A stretch of DNA of 64,000 nt from Variovorax sp. J22G73 (GCF_030317035.1 NZ_JASZYK010000018.1:1-64000), one strand, 5' to 3'; shown: positions 17,767 through 26,437, counted from the stretch's first letter. Notes: generated by a model not told the origin, from the letters alone. Numbers and translations: made by a program.

Positions 17767-19782
17767 ATGAAGCCAAACGACTTCTCGCAACTGAATGTTC
17801 TGGCCGATGCCGACTTTTCGCACCGCAGCGCGGTGCGTGAAGAACGCCATCCCAACGCCGTGACGGCACCGCCGGTGAACCGCGGTTCCATGACGCCGCG
17901 CCCGTGGCGCGGTTTCTGGAACAGCCTGGGCACCGCCGCCCTGGTGAAGCTGGGCGCCGGCCGCAAGGCCGAGGCCGCCAGCGCCGAGTCCGTGCAGCAG
18001 GTCAAGCAGCCCTGGCAACGCGCCGCGGCCCAGCGCCGCAATGCCTTCATGCTGCTGACCGTGCTCAGCACCGTGATCGCTTCGTCGCTGTTCGCCGGCG
18101 TGCAACCCGACTACGACAACGTCTGGCTCGAATACGGCCAGATCGGCCTGTACGGCCTGCTCTCGGGCTGGGTCGTGACCGGTTTCGTGACCGCCCTGAT
18201 GGGCTTCTACGTTTCGGTGCGCGGTGACAAGCACGCGCTTTCGGCCAAGCAGGTGGTCAACCACCCGATGAACCCGGAAGCCCGCACCGCGATCATCATG
18301 CCGATCTGCAACGAGGACGTGGCCACCGTGTTCGCCGGCCTGCGCGCCACCTGCGAATCGGTCGCCGCCACCGGCCACGCCAAGCAGTTCGACGTGTTCG
18401 TGCTGTCCGACAGCTACGCGCCCGAGACCGCCGCCGCCGAGCGCGCGGCCTGGGAAGACCTTCGCGCCGCCCTGGCCGAGAGCCCGAACCAGCCGCAAGT
18501 GGAGGTGTACTACCGCCTGCGCACCCGCCGCACGCACCGCAAGGCCGGCAACGTGGCCGACTTCTGCCGCCGCTGGGGCAAGGACTACCGCTACATGGTC
18601 GTGCTCGACGCCGACTCCGTGATGAGCGGCGACTGCCTGACCTCGATGGTCAAGCTGATGGAAGCCAACCCCACCGCCGGCATCATCCAGACCGCGACGC
18701 AGGCCATCGGCCACGTCACGCTGCATGCCCGCGCACAGCAATTCGCTTCCCGCGTGACGGGCCGCCTGTTCACGCTGGGCATGCAGTTCTGGCAACTGGG
18801 CGAATCGCACTACTGGGGCCACAACGCCATCATCCGCGTCGAACCCTTCATGAAGCATTGCGCGCTGGCCCCCATCAAGGGCACCGGCGGCATGTCGGGC
18901 GGCATCATGTCGCACGACTTCGTGGAAGCCGCGCTGATGCGCCGTGCCGGCTACAACGTGTGGCTGGTGTCCGACCTGGTCGGCAGCTACGAACAGCAAC
19001 CGCCGGACCTGCTGGCCGAGCTGCAACGCGACCGTCGCTGGTGCCAGGGCAACCTGCAGAACGCCCGCCTGATGGCCGAGCCCGGCATCCACCCCGTGCA
19101 CCGCGCCATGTTCGTGACCGGCACCATGGCCTACGTTTCGGCCCCCCTGTGGCTGGCCTTCCTGACGCTGGGCACCGCCCTGTGGCTGAGCGGCTCGAGC
19201 CTGGTGTCGAGCTGGAGCGTGCTGCCCGCCGAACTGGCCGGCCTGTGGATCTGGACGCTGTGCCTGCTGTTCCTGCCGCGCGTGCTGGGCATCGCCGCCG
19301 TGCTGATGCGCGGCGAGCAACGCCAGTACGGCGGTGTGTGGGGCCTGGTGAAGAGCTCGGTGCTCGAAAGCGGCCTGGCCATCGTGCAAGCCCCGGTTCG
19401 CATGCTGGCCCACTCGCTGTTCGTGCTGGTCGCCCTCACCGGCATCAAGCTCGACTGGAAGTCGCCCCCGCGTGAAGCCGCCGCCGTGCCGTGGAAGATC
19501 GCTGCCTCGCAGCTGGCGCCCATGACCCTGGTGATCGCCATGCTGGCCGTCGGCGTCGCCATGATCGACCCGAGCGCGCTGATCTGGCTCATGCCTGTCG
19601 GCCTGCCGCTGCTGCTGGCGATTCCGCTGACCGTGCTGACCAGCCAGATCGCGCTGGGCACCACGCTGCGCGACCGCGGCTTCCTGCTGATTCCCGAGGA
19701 ATCGCGCTCGCCGGCCGTGCTGCGCCGCGCCTGGATGCACGCCGTGCGCCTGGCCCGCCCGGCCGCGCTGGCTACCGCCTGA
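17767..19782 (+). CDS. opgH: Glucans biosynthesis glucosyltransferase H
   Basis: OpgH (MdoH), 671 residues, an inner-membrane GT2 glucosyltransferase that polymerises UDP-glucose into osmoregulated periplasmic glucans. A long cytoplasmic N-terminus is followed by two membrane segments (about 93-112 and 125-148), the catalytic domain with the DAD metal motif (281-283), His-Asp at 383-384 and QRDRRW at 420-425, then several C-terminal membrane segments. No opgG (mdoG) partner is visible on either side, although the two are often adjacent. The upstream sigma-54 promoter and GlrR boxes suggest envelope-stress control. Its reduced N-terminal similarity to short OpgH proteins is normal for the family. 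Confidence 0.94.
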   Translation: MKPNDFSQLNVLADADFSHRSAVREERHPNAVTAPPVNRGSMTPRPWRGFWNSLGTAALVKLGAGRKAEAASAESVQQVKQPWQRAAAQRRNAFMLLTVLSTVIASSLFAGVQPDYDNVWLEYGQIGLYGLLSGWVVTGFVTALMGFYVSVRGDKHALSAKQVVNHPMNPEARTAIIMPICNEDVATVFAGLRATCESVAATGHAKQFDVFVLSDSYAPETAAAERAAWEDLRAALAESPNQPQVEVYYRLRTRRTHRKAGNVADFCRRWGKDYRYMVVLDADSVMSGDCLTSMVKLMEANPTAGIIQTATQAIGHVTLHARAQQFASRVTGRLFTLGMQFWQLGESHYWGHNAIIRVEPFMKHCALAPIKGTGGMSGGIMSHDFVEAALMRRAGYNVWLVSDLVGSYEQQPPDLLAELQRDRRWCQGNLQNARLMAEPGIHPVHRAMFVTGTMAYVSAPLWLAFLTLGTALWLSGSSLVSSWSVLPAELAGLWIWTLCLLFLPRVLGIAAVLMRGEQRQYGGVWGLVKSSVLESGLAIVQAPVRMLAHSLFVLVALTGIKLDWKSPPREAAAVPWKIAASQLAPMTLVIAMLAVGVAMIDPSALIWLMPVGLPLLLAIPLTVLTSQIALGTTLRDRGFLLIPEESRSPAVLRRAWMHAVRLARPAALATA

Positions 19783-19833
19783 TGCGCCACTGACCTGAAG
19801 TGACGCGCGGCTGAGCTCTCAGCCCTTCCCCCG

Positions 19834-19860
19834 AAAGCCGGCCATTGCGCCGGCTTTTTT
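19834..19860 (+). terminator. Rho-independent terminator after opgH
   Basis: The stem AAAGCCGGC / GCCGGCTTT has a six-base loop and is followed by a run of six T residues. It lies 50 bases after the opgH stop. Confidence 0.85.
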
Positions 19861-20016
19861 CATGGCGCAGACTGGCCGCCTGCCCCGGCCGCCCGATGCT
19901 GCGCCCGGGGTCAAAATCCGGCCCATATAAGGGTTAACCCTTGGATCGGTGAAAATTCCCGGTTTTCCGGCGGCTGCGCGCAGCCGCCCAAACGATCAAG
20001 CAAGGGGGTTCGATCC

Positions 20017-22479
20017 ATGACAGAAACACAGGGGCCGGTGGTCCATCGGCGGTCGTTCTGGCCGCTCGTCGGGCTCGTTGCCCTGGGCGCGCTCGCCATG
20101 CTGATGGGCGCATTCCTGGCGGTCGGCGGCGCGTACCTTGCCGCGCTCGGCGGCAGCTGGTACTTCGTGCTGGCCGGGCTGGCGCTGGCGGTGTCCGGTC
20201 TGCTCATCGCCAAGCGCCGCACCAGCGGTGCCTGGCTGTTCGCCTTGACGCTGGTGGCCAGCGCCGCCTGGGCCGTGTGGGACGCCGGCTGGCACTTCTG
20301 GCCGCTGGTGTCGCGGCTGGTGGCGTTCGGCGTGCTGGGGCTGCTGGTGGCGCTGGCCTATCCGTCGCTGGTGCGCCGGGCCGGTGGCGTTCCCGGGCGC
20401 GGCGCCCATGCCGTGGCCGGCCTGCTGGCGCTCGCGCTGGTCGCCACGGGCGGCTATGCCTTCGTGCCGACGCCGGTCATCGCAGCCCAGGGCCCCGCGC
20501 CGGCCATCGTGCCGGTCAACCCGCAGGACGCGCAGAAGGACTGGCGCCACTGGGGCAACACCACCGCCGGCAACCGCTTCGCCGCGCTCGACCAGGTGAC
20601 GAAGGACAACATCGGCGACCTGCAGGTGGCGTGGACCGCCCACACCGGCGACGTGCCGCAGAGCAACGGCTCGGGCGCGGAAGACCAGAACACGCCGCTG
20701 CAGATCGGCAGCACCGTGTACGTGTGCACGGCCTACAGCAAGATCGTCGCGCTCGACGCCGACACCGGCGCCGAGCTCTGGAAGTACGACCCGAAGGCCA
20801 CCGCGCCGAACTGGCAGCGCTGCCGCGGGCTGGGCTATCACGACCAGGATGCGGAAACTACCGCATCGGCTGCACCCGCAGCCGCTGCATCCGCTACATC
20901 CGCAGTAGCACCGGCGTCGTCGACCGCGCCCACGCCCGCGGCCTGCCGCCAGCGCCTGCTGCTCCCCACCACCGACGCGCGGCTGATCGCCGTCGACGCC
21001 CACAGCGGCACGCCCTGCGCCGACTTCGGCAAGCAAGGCATCGTCGACCTGAAGACCGGCATGGGCGAGGTGAAGGACGGCTACTACCAGCAGACATCCA
21101 CGCCGCTGGTCGCGGGCGACCTGGTGCTGGTGGGCGGCCGCGTGGCCGACAACTTCTCCACCGACGAGCCGCCCGGCGTGGTGCGGGCCTACAACGCCGT
21201 CACCGGCGAGCTGGCCTGGGCCTGGGACCCGGGCAACCCCGCCGTCACCCGGCTGCCGCCGCCCGGCCAGACCTACACGCGCGGCACGCCCAACGTGTGG
21301 TCGGCCATGTCGTACGACCCGAAGCTGGGCCTGGTCTACCTGCCGACCGGCAACGCCACGCCCGACTTCTGGGCCGGCGAGCGCACGCCGCTGGACGACA
21401 AGTACAGCTCCTCGGTGGTGGCGCTCGACGTGAAGAGCGGCAAGGTGCGCTGGAGCTTCCAGACCACGCACCACGACCTGTGGGACTTCGACCTGCCCGC
21501 GCAGCCGCTGCTCTACGACATTCCCGACGGCAGCGGCAACGGGGGCACGCAGCCCGCGCTCGCGCAGGTGACCAAGCAGGGCGAGATCTTCCTGCTGAAC
21601 CGCGAGACCGGAAAACCCATCGCCGAGGTGCAGGAGCGCCCGGTGCCGCAAGGCAACGTGCCCGGCGAGCGCTATTCGCCGACGCAGCCCTTCTCGGTGG
21701 GCATGCCCTCGATCGGCAACAAGACGCTGACCGAGTCCGACATGTGGGGCGCCACGCCCTTCGACCAATTGCTGTGCCGCATCGCCTTCAAGGGCATGCG
21801 CCACGAAGGCATCTACACGCCGCCGGGCCTGGACCGCGCGCTGCAGTTCCCGGGCTCGCTGGGCGGCATGAACTGGGGCAGCGTGTCGGTCGACCCGACC
21901 AGCAGCTATATGTTCGTGAACGACATGCGCCTGGGCCTGGCCAACTACATGATCCCGCGCGCGAACATCAAGCCCGGTGCCAGCGGCATCGAGATGGGCG
22001 TGGTGCCGCAGGAGGGCACGCCCTTCGGCGCGATGCGCGAGCGCTTCCTGTCGCAGCTGGGCATTCCGTGCCAGGCGCCGCCCTTCGGCACGATGTCGGC
22101 CATCGACCTGAAGACGCGCAAGCTGGTGTGGCAGGTGCCGGTGGGCACGGTGAAGGACACGGGCCCGCTGGGCATTCGCATGGGCCTGCCGATTCCCATC
22201 GGCATGCCCACGCTGGGCGCGTCGCTGGCCACGCAGTCGGGCCTGCTGTTCTTCGCGGGCACGCAGGACTTCTACCTGCGCGCCTTCGACACCGCCAGCG
22301 GCAAGGAGATCTGGAAGGCCCGCCTGCCGGTGGGCAGCCAGTCGGGGCCGATGACCTACGTGTCGCCGAAGACGGGCCGCCAGTACATCGTGGTGAGCGC
22401 GGGCGGCGCGCGGCAGTCGCCGGACCGCGGCGACTACGTGATCGCGTACGCGCTGCCCGAGAAGAACAAGGGCAAGTAA
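20017..22479 (+). CDS. gcd: Membrane-bound PQQ-dependent dehydrogenase (glucose/quinate/shikimate family)
   Basis: Quinoprotein dehydrogenase of 820 residues. Five N-terminal membrane segments (about residues 15-150) anchor it in the inner membrane, and a periplasmic beta-propeller follows from DWRHWGNTTAGNRFAALDQV (175-194). Such enzymes oxidise aldoses or quinate/shikimate in the periplasm and pass electrons to ubiquinone, often acidifying the medium and solubilising phosphate. Residues 281-309 are an Ala/Thr/Ser/Pro-rich insert between GLGYHDQDAE and ACRQRLL, encoded by GCA/ACA/GTA codons unlike the surrounding bias. A GGGGG purine run lies upstream of the ATG. Glucose versus quinate specificity cannot be decided here. 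Confidence 0.88.
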   Translation: MTETQGPVVHRRSFWPLVGLVALGALAMLMGAFLAVGGAYLAALGGSWYFVLAGLALAVSGLLIAKRRTSGAWLFALTLVASAAWAVWDAGWHFWPLVSRLVAFGVLGLLVALAYPSLVRRAGGVPGRGAHAVAGLLALALVATGGYAFVPTPVIAAQGPAPAIVPVNPQDAQKDWRHWGNTTAGNRFAALDQVTKDNIGDLQVAWTAHTGDVPQSNGSGAEDQNTPLQIGSTVYVCTAYSKIVALDADTGAELWKYDPKATAPNWQRCRGLGYHDQDAETTASAAPAAAASATSAVAPASSTAPTPAACRQRLLLPTTDARLIAVDAHSGTPCADFGKQGIVDLKTGMGEVKDGYYQQTSTPLVAGDLVLVGGRVADNFSTDEPPGVVRAYNAVTGELAWAWDPGNPAVTRLPPPGQTYTRGTPNVWSAMSYDPKLGLVYLPTGNATPDFWAGERTPLDDKYSSSVVALDVKSGKVRWSFQTTHHDLWDFDLPAQPLLYDIPDGSGNGGTQPALAQVTKQGEIFLLNRETGKPIAEVQERPVPQGNVPGERYSPTQPFSVGMPSIGNKTLTESDMWGATPFDQLLCRIAFKGMRHEGIYTPPGLDRALQFPGSLGGMNWGSVSVDPTSSYMFVNDMRLGLANYMIPRANIKPGASGIEMGVVPQEGTPFGAMRERFLSQLGIPCQAPPFGTMSAIDLKTRKLVWQVPVGTVKDTGPLGIRMGLPIPIGMPTLGASLATQSGLLFFAGTQDFYLRAFDTASGKEIWKARLPVGSQSGPMTYVSPKTGRQYIVVSAGGARQSPDRGDYVIAYALPEKNKGK

Positions 22480-22511
22480 ACGCACGGCAAGCGGGCCAGA
22501 CCCAGGCCATC

Positions 22512-22547
22512 GAAAGCGCCGCGACGAGACTTCACCGCGGCGCTTTC
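22512..22547 (+). terminator. Strong hairpin after gcd
   Basis: A 12-base perfect stem (GAAAGCGCCGCG / CGCGGCGCTTTC) with a 12-base loop lies 32 bases after the gcd stop. It is followed by TGCTTATAG rather than a clean T run, so termination may be partial. The downstream arm overlaps the -35 region of the RNA-repair promoter. Confidence 0.6.
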
Positions 22548-22559
22548 TGCTTATAGAAT
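22531..22559 (+). promoter_or_regulatory. Candidate promoter of the RNA-repair operon
   Basis: TTCACC (22531-22536), a 17-base spacer and TAGAAT (22554-22559) give four of six and five of six matches to the sigma-70 consensus. Transcription would begin near 22566, leaving a leader of about 250 bases before the RNA ligase start. Confidence 0.55.
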
Positions 22560-22599
22560 CCGCGCCTCTTTCAACCTCGCCCTTTCACTGGAGCGCCAA

Positions 22600-22629
22600 G
22601 TGCCCCGATTCGCCGTCATCACTTCCTGA
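22600..22629 (+). CDS. Nine-codon upstream ORF in the RNA-repair leader
   Basis: GTG at 22600 opens the short frame MPRFAVITS and stops at TGA 22627-22629. A GGAG at 22590-22593 lies six bases before the GTG, an ideal ribosome-binding spacing. It sits just before the three-hairpin leader region and could be a translated regulatory uORF, or the decayed start of another gene. Its size makes chance possible. Confidence 0.35.
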   Translation: MPRFAVITS

Positions 22630-22651
22630 CGCCGACAACACCGCTTCATTG

Positions 22652-22750
22652 CTGGTCATGTCGGGCGCCTAGCTGCGTACCCCGCTGACCAGACACGGCC
22701 TCCCCCACATGCATGGGGACACCCAGGCCGCAGAGGTCGCACCCGATCTC
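22652..22750 (+). ncRNA. Structured leader RNA (three hairpins) of the RNA-repair operon
   Basis: Three consecutive stems are visible. CTGGTCA (22652-22658) pairs with TGACCAG (22686-22692). CGGCCT (22696-22701) pairs with AGGCCG (22725-22730) around an inner CCCCA/TGGGG. GAGGTC (22733-22738) pairs with GATCTC (22745-22750). No T run follows, so this is not a simple terminator. It is non-coding DNA between the candidate promoter and the RNA ligase gene. I match it to no known riboswitch. It could regulate the operon, be cut and resealed by the encoded enzymes, or be a chance set of GC stems. Confidence 0.5.
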
Positions 22751-22818
22751 GCTTAGATATCTCCAGCTTCGCTCCCGCACGTTGTCGGTCTTTCCTGATT
22801 CGCATCCGGAGAACCAAC

Positions 22819-23721
22819 GTGTCTGCTTCTTCTCTTTCTCTTTCATCCATTCCGCTGCTCAAGTACCCCCGTACTGCGCACCTGGAAGGCTCGCGCCTGC
22901 AAGCGGGCGACACCGACGACGGCCAGGTGCCGCTCGCCGCGCTGCACGGCATGCAGGTGGTCGTCGAGGAAAAGCTCGACGGCGCCAACGCCGCCGTGTC
23001 CTTCACCTCGGCGGGAGAGCTGCTGCTGCAGTCGCGCGGCCACTACCTCGCGGGCGGTGCCGGCGAGCGCCAGTTCAATCTCTTCAAGCACTGGGCCGCG
23101 GCCCACGAAGGGGCGCTGCTGGCGCGGCTCGAAGACCGCTACGTGATGTACGGCGAGTGGTGCTTTGCCAAGCACAGCTGCTGGTACGACCGGCTGCCGG
23201 CGTTCTTCCTGGAGTTCGACATCTACGACCGCGTCGCGCAGTGCTTTCTCTCGACGCCGGCGCGGCACGCGCTGCTCGCGGGCGGGCCGGTGCTGTCGGT
23301 GCCGGTGCTGTACGACGGCCAGATGCCGCGGCAGGCGAAGGCACTGCGCTCGCTGGTGCGGCCCTCGCTCGCGCGCAGTGCGGGCTGGAAGGCCGCGTTC
23401 GAGCAGGCCGTGGCGCACGAGGGCCAGCCGCTCGACCTGGTGCGGCAGCAGACCGACCTGTCGGACCTGGCCGAAGGCCTGTACCTCAAGACCGAATCGA
23501 ACGGCCAGGTGACGGGCCGCTACAAGTGGGTGCGGCCGGACTTCGTGCAGACCATTCTCGACTCGGGCTCGCACCACAGCCGCCGGCCAGTGCTGCCCAA
23601 CCAGCTGGCGCCGGGCGTGGACCTCTACGCACCCACGCCCACCACCACATGGCAAGACCTGGGGCTGCGCACGCTGCGCGAACCGGCGGAACTGACAACG
23701 AACGCAAGGAGGTCGCGATGA
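22819..23721 (+). CDS. RNA ligase (nucleotidyltransferase-superfamily, Rnl-type)
   Basis: ATP-dependent RNA ligase of 300 residues. The adenylation motif I is KLDGAN (Lys52 to Asn57). Motif III lies around YGEWCFAKHSCWYD, motif IV in EGLYLKTE and motif V in GRYKWVRPDF, so all nucleotidyltransferase motifs are in order. The enzyme would seal 3'-OH/5'-phosphate RNA ends or nicks. The GTG start at 22819 is supported by GGAG (22808-22811) seven bases upstream. Its stop overlaps the start of the HD-Pnk gene by four bases, giving a two-gene heal-and-seal operon. It resembles Deinococcus-type (Rnl5) and related bacterial ligases; the exact Rnl class is uncertain. Confidence 0.88.
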   Translation: MSASSLSLSSIPLLKYPRTAHLEGSRLQAGDTDDGQVPLAALHGMQVVVEEKLDGANAAVSFTSAGELLLQSRGHYLAGGAGERQFNLFKHWAAAHEGALLARLEDRYVMYGEWCFAKHSCWYDRLPAFFLEFDIYDRVAQCFLSTPARHALLAGGPVLSVPVLYDGQMPRQAKALRSLVRPSLARSAGWKAAFEQAVAHEGQPLDLVRQQTDLSDLAEGLYLKTESNGQVTGRYKWVRPDFVQTILDSGSHHSRRPVLPNQLAPGVDLYAPTPTTTWQDLGLRTLREPAELTTNARRSR

Positions 23722-24857
23722 ACTTCGCCGATCTGAAGGCGCTGGTGCCCGCGCCTGGAAAGGGCACCGACTGGCCGCAATGCTGCGCGCTGCTACCGCC
23801 ACTGCTGCGGCTGGAAGCAACGCCGCAAGACCCGTACTACCACGCCGAAGGCAACGTCGGCATCCACACGCGCATGGTGCTCGACGCGCTGCTGCAGGAC
23901 GCGCACTACCAGCGCGCCGACGCAGACGGCCGTTTCGTGCTGTTCATGGCCTGCCTGCTGCACGACATCGCCAAGCCCGACACCACGGTGATCGACCCGG
24001 CCAGCGGCCGCATCGGCCAGCCCGGCCACTCGCGCCGCGGCGCGGTCGACATGCGCGTGCTGATGTGGAAGGCGCGCGTGCCGTTCGCGCTGCGCGAAGC
24101 CGTGTGCCGGATCATCGCGGTGCACCAGCTGCCCTTCCATGCCTTCGCTTCGCGCAAGGGCGTGCGGCCGGAATGGCTGGCGCACAAGCTGTCGTGGGAG
24201 CTGAGCCTGCCGGACCTGTGCTGCGTGGCGCGCTGCGACATGCTCGGGCGCCACTACGAGAAGCGCGCCGACAGCCTGGCCGACATCGCGCTCTTCGAGC
24301 AGCTCGCGCAGGAAGAAGGCTGCTGGAACGGCCCGCGCAAGATGGCCGATGCGCACACGCGCCTGGCCTACTTTCGCGGCGCCGACACCAGCCCCGACTA
24401 CCCGCTGTTCCAGAACGCGGGCTCACGGGTCACGGTGATGTGCGGGCTGCCCGCCAGCGGCAAGAACCACTGGGTGGCGCAGCATCGCAAGGGCTGGCCG
24501 GTGGTGTCCTTCGACGATGCGCGCGCGGAGCTGGGGCTCAAGCACGGCGAGAACGACGGCATGGCCGCGCACCACGCGGTCGACCAGGCCAAGGCGCTGC
24601 TGCGCAGGCAGGAGCGCTTCGTGTGGAACGCCACGCACCTGAGCGAGCAGATGCGCGGCAAGACACTCGACCTGCTGTGGAACTACCACGCGCAGACCGA
24701 GCTGGTGTACCTGGAGGTGCCGCACGCCGAGCTGATGCGGCGCAACCGCGAGCGCGACACCACGCTGTCGAACGCGGGCATCGAGCGCATGCTGCACCGC
24801 TGGGAACTGCCCGCGCCGGTGGAAGCGCACGACACGGTCTACGACGTGCAGAGCTGA
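23718..24857 (+). CDS. HD-Pnk: HD phosphoesterase fused to polynucleotide 5'-kinase
   Basis: Bifunctional end-healing protein of 379 residues. The N-terminal HD domain has His50 in GIHTRM and the HD pair His82-Asp83 in LLHDIAKPD, with further histidines downstream. The C-terminal P-loop kinase has GLPASGKN (243-250) and an arginine-rich lid near MRRNRERDTT. In Runella HD-Pnk, a protein of this architecture removes 2',3'-cyclic phosphate and phosphorylates 5'-OH ends. Here it overlaps the RNA ligase by ATGA, and a strong AAGGAGG precedes the ATG. The pair would together repair RNA cut by endonucleases leaving 2',3'-cyclic-P and 5'-OH ends. Confidence 0.88.
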   Translation: MNFADLKALVPAPGKGTDWPQCCALLPPLLRLEATPQDPYYHAEGNVGIHTRMVLDALLQDAHYQRADADGRFVLFMACLLHDIAKPDTTVIDPASGRIGQPGHSRRGAVDMRVLMWKARVPFALREAVCRIIAVHQLPFHAFASRKGVRPEWLAHKLSWELSLPDLCCVARCDMLGRHYEKRADSLADIALFEQLAQEEGCWNGPRKMADAHTRLAYFRGADTSPDYPLFQNAGSRVTVMCGLPASGKNHWVAQHRKGWPVVSFDDARAELGLKHGENDGMAAHHAVDQAKALLRRQERFVWNATHLSEQMRGKTLDLLWNYHAQTELVYLEVPHAELMRRNRERDTTLSNAGIERMLHRWELPAPVEAHDTVYDVQS

Positions 24858-24863
24858 AAGCAG

Positions 24864-24895
24864 GAGGGCCCGCCAGTGCGAACCGGCGGGCCCTC
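24864..24895. terminator. Terminator hairpin after the RNA-repair operon
   Basis: An 11-base perfect stem (GAGGGCCCGCC / GGCGGGCCCTC) with a ten-base loop lies six bases after the HD-Pnk stop and is followed by TTATATATAT. It lies between convergent genes and may also help end ffh transcripts. Confidence 0.7.
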
Positions 24896-24936
24896 TTATA
24901 TATATGTGTGCGGTGATGCAGTGACGCGGCGTTCGC

Positions 24937-26325
24937 TCAGAACGGCAGCTTGGGACCGCCGGGGCCGCCCATGCCACCCATGCCCTTCATGCCGCCCATC
25001 TTCTTCATCATCTTCATCAGGCCGCCGCCCTTCATCTTCTTCATCATTCCCTGCATCTGCTCGAACTCGTTGAGCAGGCGGTTCACTTCCTGGACCTGGA
25101 CGCCGGCGCCGGCCGCGATGCGGCGCTTGCGCGTGGCCTTCAGCAGCTCGGGCTTGCGGCGCTCCAGCGGGGTCATGCTCTGGATGATGCCTTCCTTGCG
25201 GCGGATGTCGCGCTCAGCGCGGGTCATGTCGGCCTCGGTGGCCTTGGCGGCCATTTGCGTGGGCAGCTTGTCCATCAGGCTCGACAGGCCGCCCATCTGC
25301 TTCATCTGCTGCAGCTGGCCGAGAAAGTCGTTCAGGTCGAAGCCCGCGCCGCTCTTGACCTTGGCCGCGAGCTTCTGCGCCGCCGCCACGTCCACGCCGG
25401 CCGTGACCTGCTCCACCAGCGCCACGATGTCGCCCATGCCCAGGATGCGGCCCGCATGGCGCTCGGCGTCGAACACCTCCAGGCCGTCGATCTTCTCGCT
25501 GGTGCCGGCGAACTTGATGGGCACGCCCGTGACCTGGCGCACCGACAGCGCCGCGCCGCCGCGCGAGTCGCCGTCGGTCTTGGTCAGGATGATGCCGGTG
25601 AGCGGCAGCGCCTCCTTGAAGGCCTTGGCGGTGTTGATCGCGTCCTGGCCCTGCATGGCGTCGACCACGAACAGCGTTTCCACCGGGTCGAGCTCGGCGT
25701 GCAGCTGCTTGATCTCGGTCATGAGCACTTCGTCGATGGCCAGGCGGCCGGCCGTGTCGACCAGCAGCACGTCGAAGTAGTGGCGCTTGGCGTGGTCGAG
25801 CGCGGCGCGCGCGATGTCCAGCGGCTTCTGGTCGGGCGTGCTCGGGAACCACTCGGCGCCGGCCTGCTTCGTGACGGTCTTCAGCTGCTCGATGGCGGCG
25901 GGCCGGTACACGTCGCCCGACACGGTGAGCACCTTCTTCTTGCGCTTCTCGATCAGGTGCTTGGCCAGCTTGGCGGTGGTGGTGGTCTTGCCGGCGCCCT
26001 GCAGGCCGGCCATGAGGATCACCGCGGGCGGCTGGGCCGCGAGATTGATGTCGGACACGCCCTCGCCCATGGTGGCGGCGAGCTCGCGGTTGACGATGCC
26101 CACCAGCGCCTGACCCGGCTTGAGCGAGCCCAGCACTTCCTGGCCGAGCGCCTTGTCCTTCACGCGGGCGACGAAGTCGCGCACCACGGGCAGCGCCACG
26201 TCGGCCTCGAGCAGCGCCATGCGCACTTCGCGCAGCATGTCCTGCACGTTGCTTTCGGTGATGCGGGCCTGGCCGCTCATCGTCTTGACGAGGCGGGAAA
26301 ACTTTTCTGTGAGGGCGGTGGCCAT
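24937..26325 (-). CDS. ffh: Signal recognition particle protein Ffh
   Basis: SRP54 homologue of 462 residues that binds 4.5S RNA and signal sequences and docks with FtsY. It has the helical N domain, the GTPase domain with G1 GLQGAGKTTTTAKLA, and DVYRPAA, DTAGR and TKTDGD motifs. The methionine-rich M domain ends in a run of Met/Gly/Lys (MMKKMKGGGLMKMMKKMGGMKGM...GPKLPF), longer in glycine than E. coli. The start MATALTEKFSRLVKTM at 26325 matches other Ffh proteins; in-frame codons upstream are not conserved in type. It diverges from ypjD, as in many proteobacteria. Confidence 0.97.
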   Translation of the reverse strand: MATALTEKFSRLVKTMSGQARITESNVQDMLREVRMALLEADVALPVVRDFVARVKDKALGQEVLGSLKPGQALVGIVNRELAATMGEGVSDINLAAQPPAVILMAGLQGAGKTTTTAKLAKHLIEKRKKKVLTVSGDVYRPAAIEQLKTVTKQAGAEWFPSTPDQKPLDIARAALDHAKRHYFDVLLVDTAGRLAIDEVLMTEIKQLHAELDPVETLFVVDAMQGQDAINTAKAFKEALPLTGIILTKTDGDSRGGAALSVRQVTGVPIKFAGTSEKIDGLEVFDAERHAGRILGMGDIVALVEQVTAGVDVAAAQKLAAKVKSGAGFDLNDFLGQLQQMKQMGGLSSLMDKLPTQMAAKATEADMTRAERDIRRKEGIIQSMTPLERRKPELLKATRKRRIAAGAGVQVQEVNRLLNEFEQMQGMMKKMKGGGLMKMMKKMGGMKGMGGMGGPGGPKLPF

Positions 26326-26424
26326 GAGCGGGATGCCTTGCTGCCCGCTGCGGCGGGCCGGTGGAAGTCTTGGAGACGAGGGGAGAACTTGAAGTCGGGC
26401 GCGGGCAACGCAAGGGCGAGACGC

Positions 26425-26430
26425 TAAACT
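26425..26430 (+). promoter_or_regulatory. Candidate -10 element of a leaderless promoter
   Basis: TAAACT lies exactly seven bases before the ATG at 26438, with no Shine-Dalgarno sequence between. No convincing -35 was found. Confidence 0.4.
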
Positions 26431-26437
26431 CCGGCCG

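Noticed and set aside
20001..20016. GGGTTCGATCC resembling a tRNA T-loop
   Set aside because: Only two flanking base pairs form and there is no acceptor, D or anticodon arm; it is the gcd ribosome-binding region.
22480..22818. Y-RNA or tRNA-like element as in Rtc operons
   Set aside because: The three hairpins do not fold as a cloverleaf and no T-loop or CCA-like end is visible.
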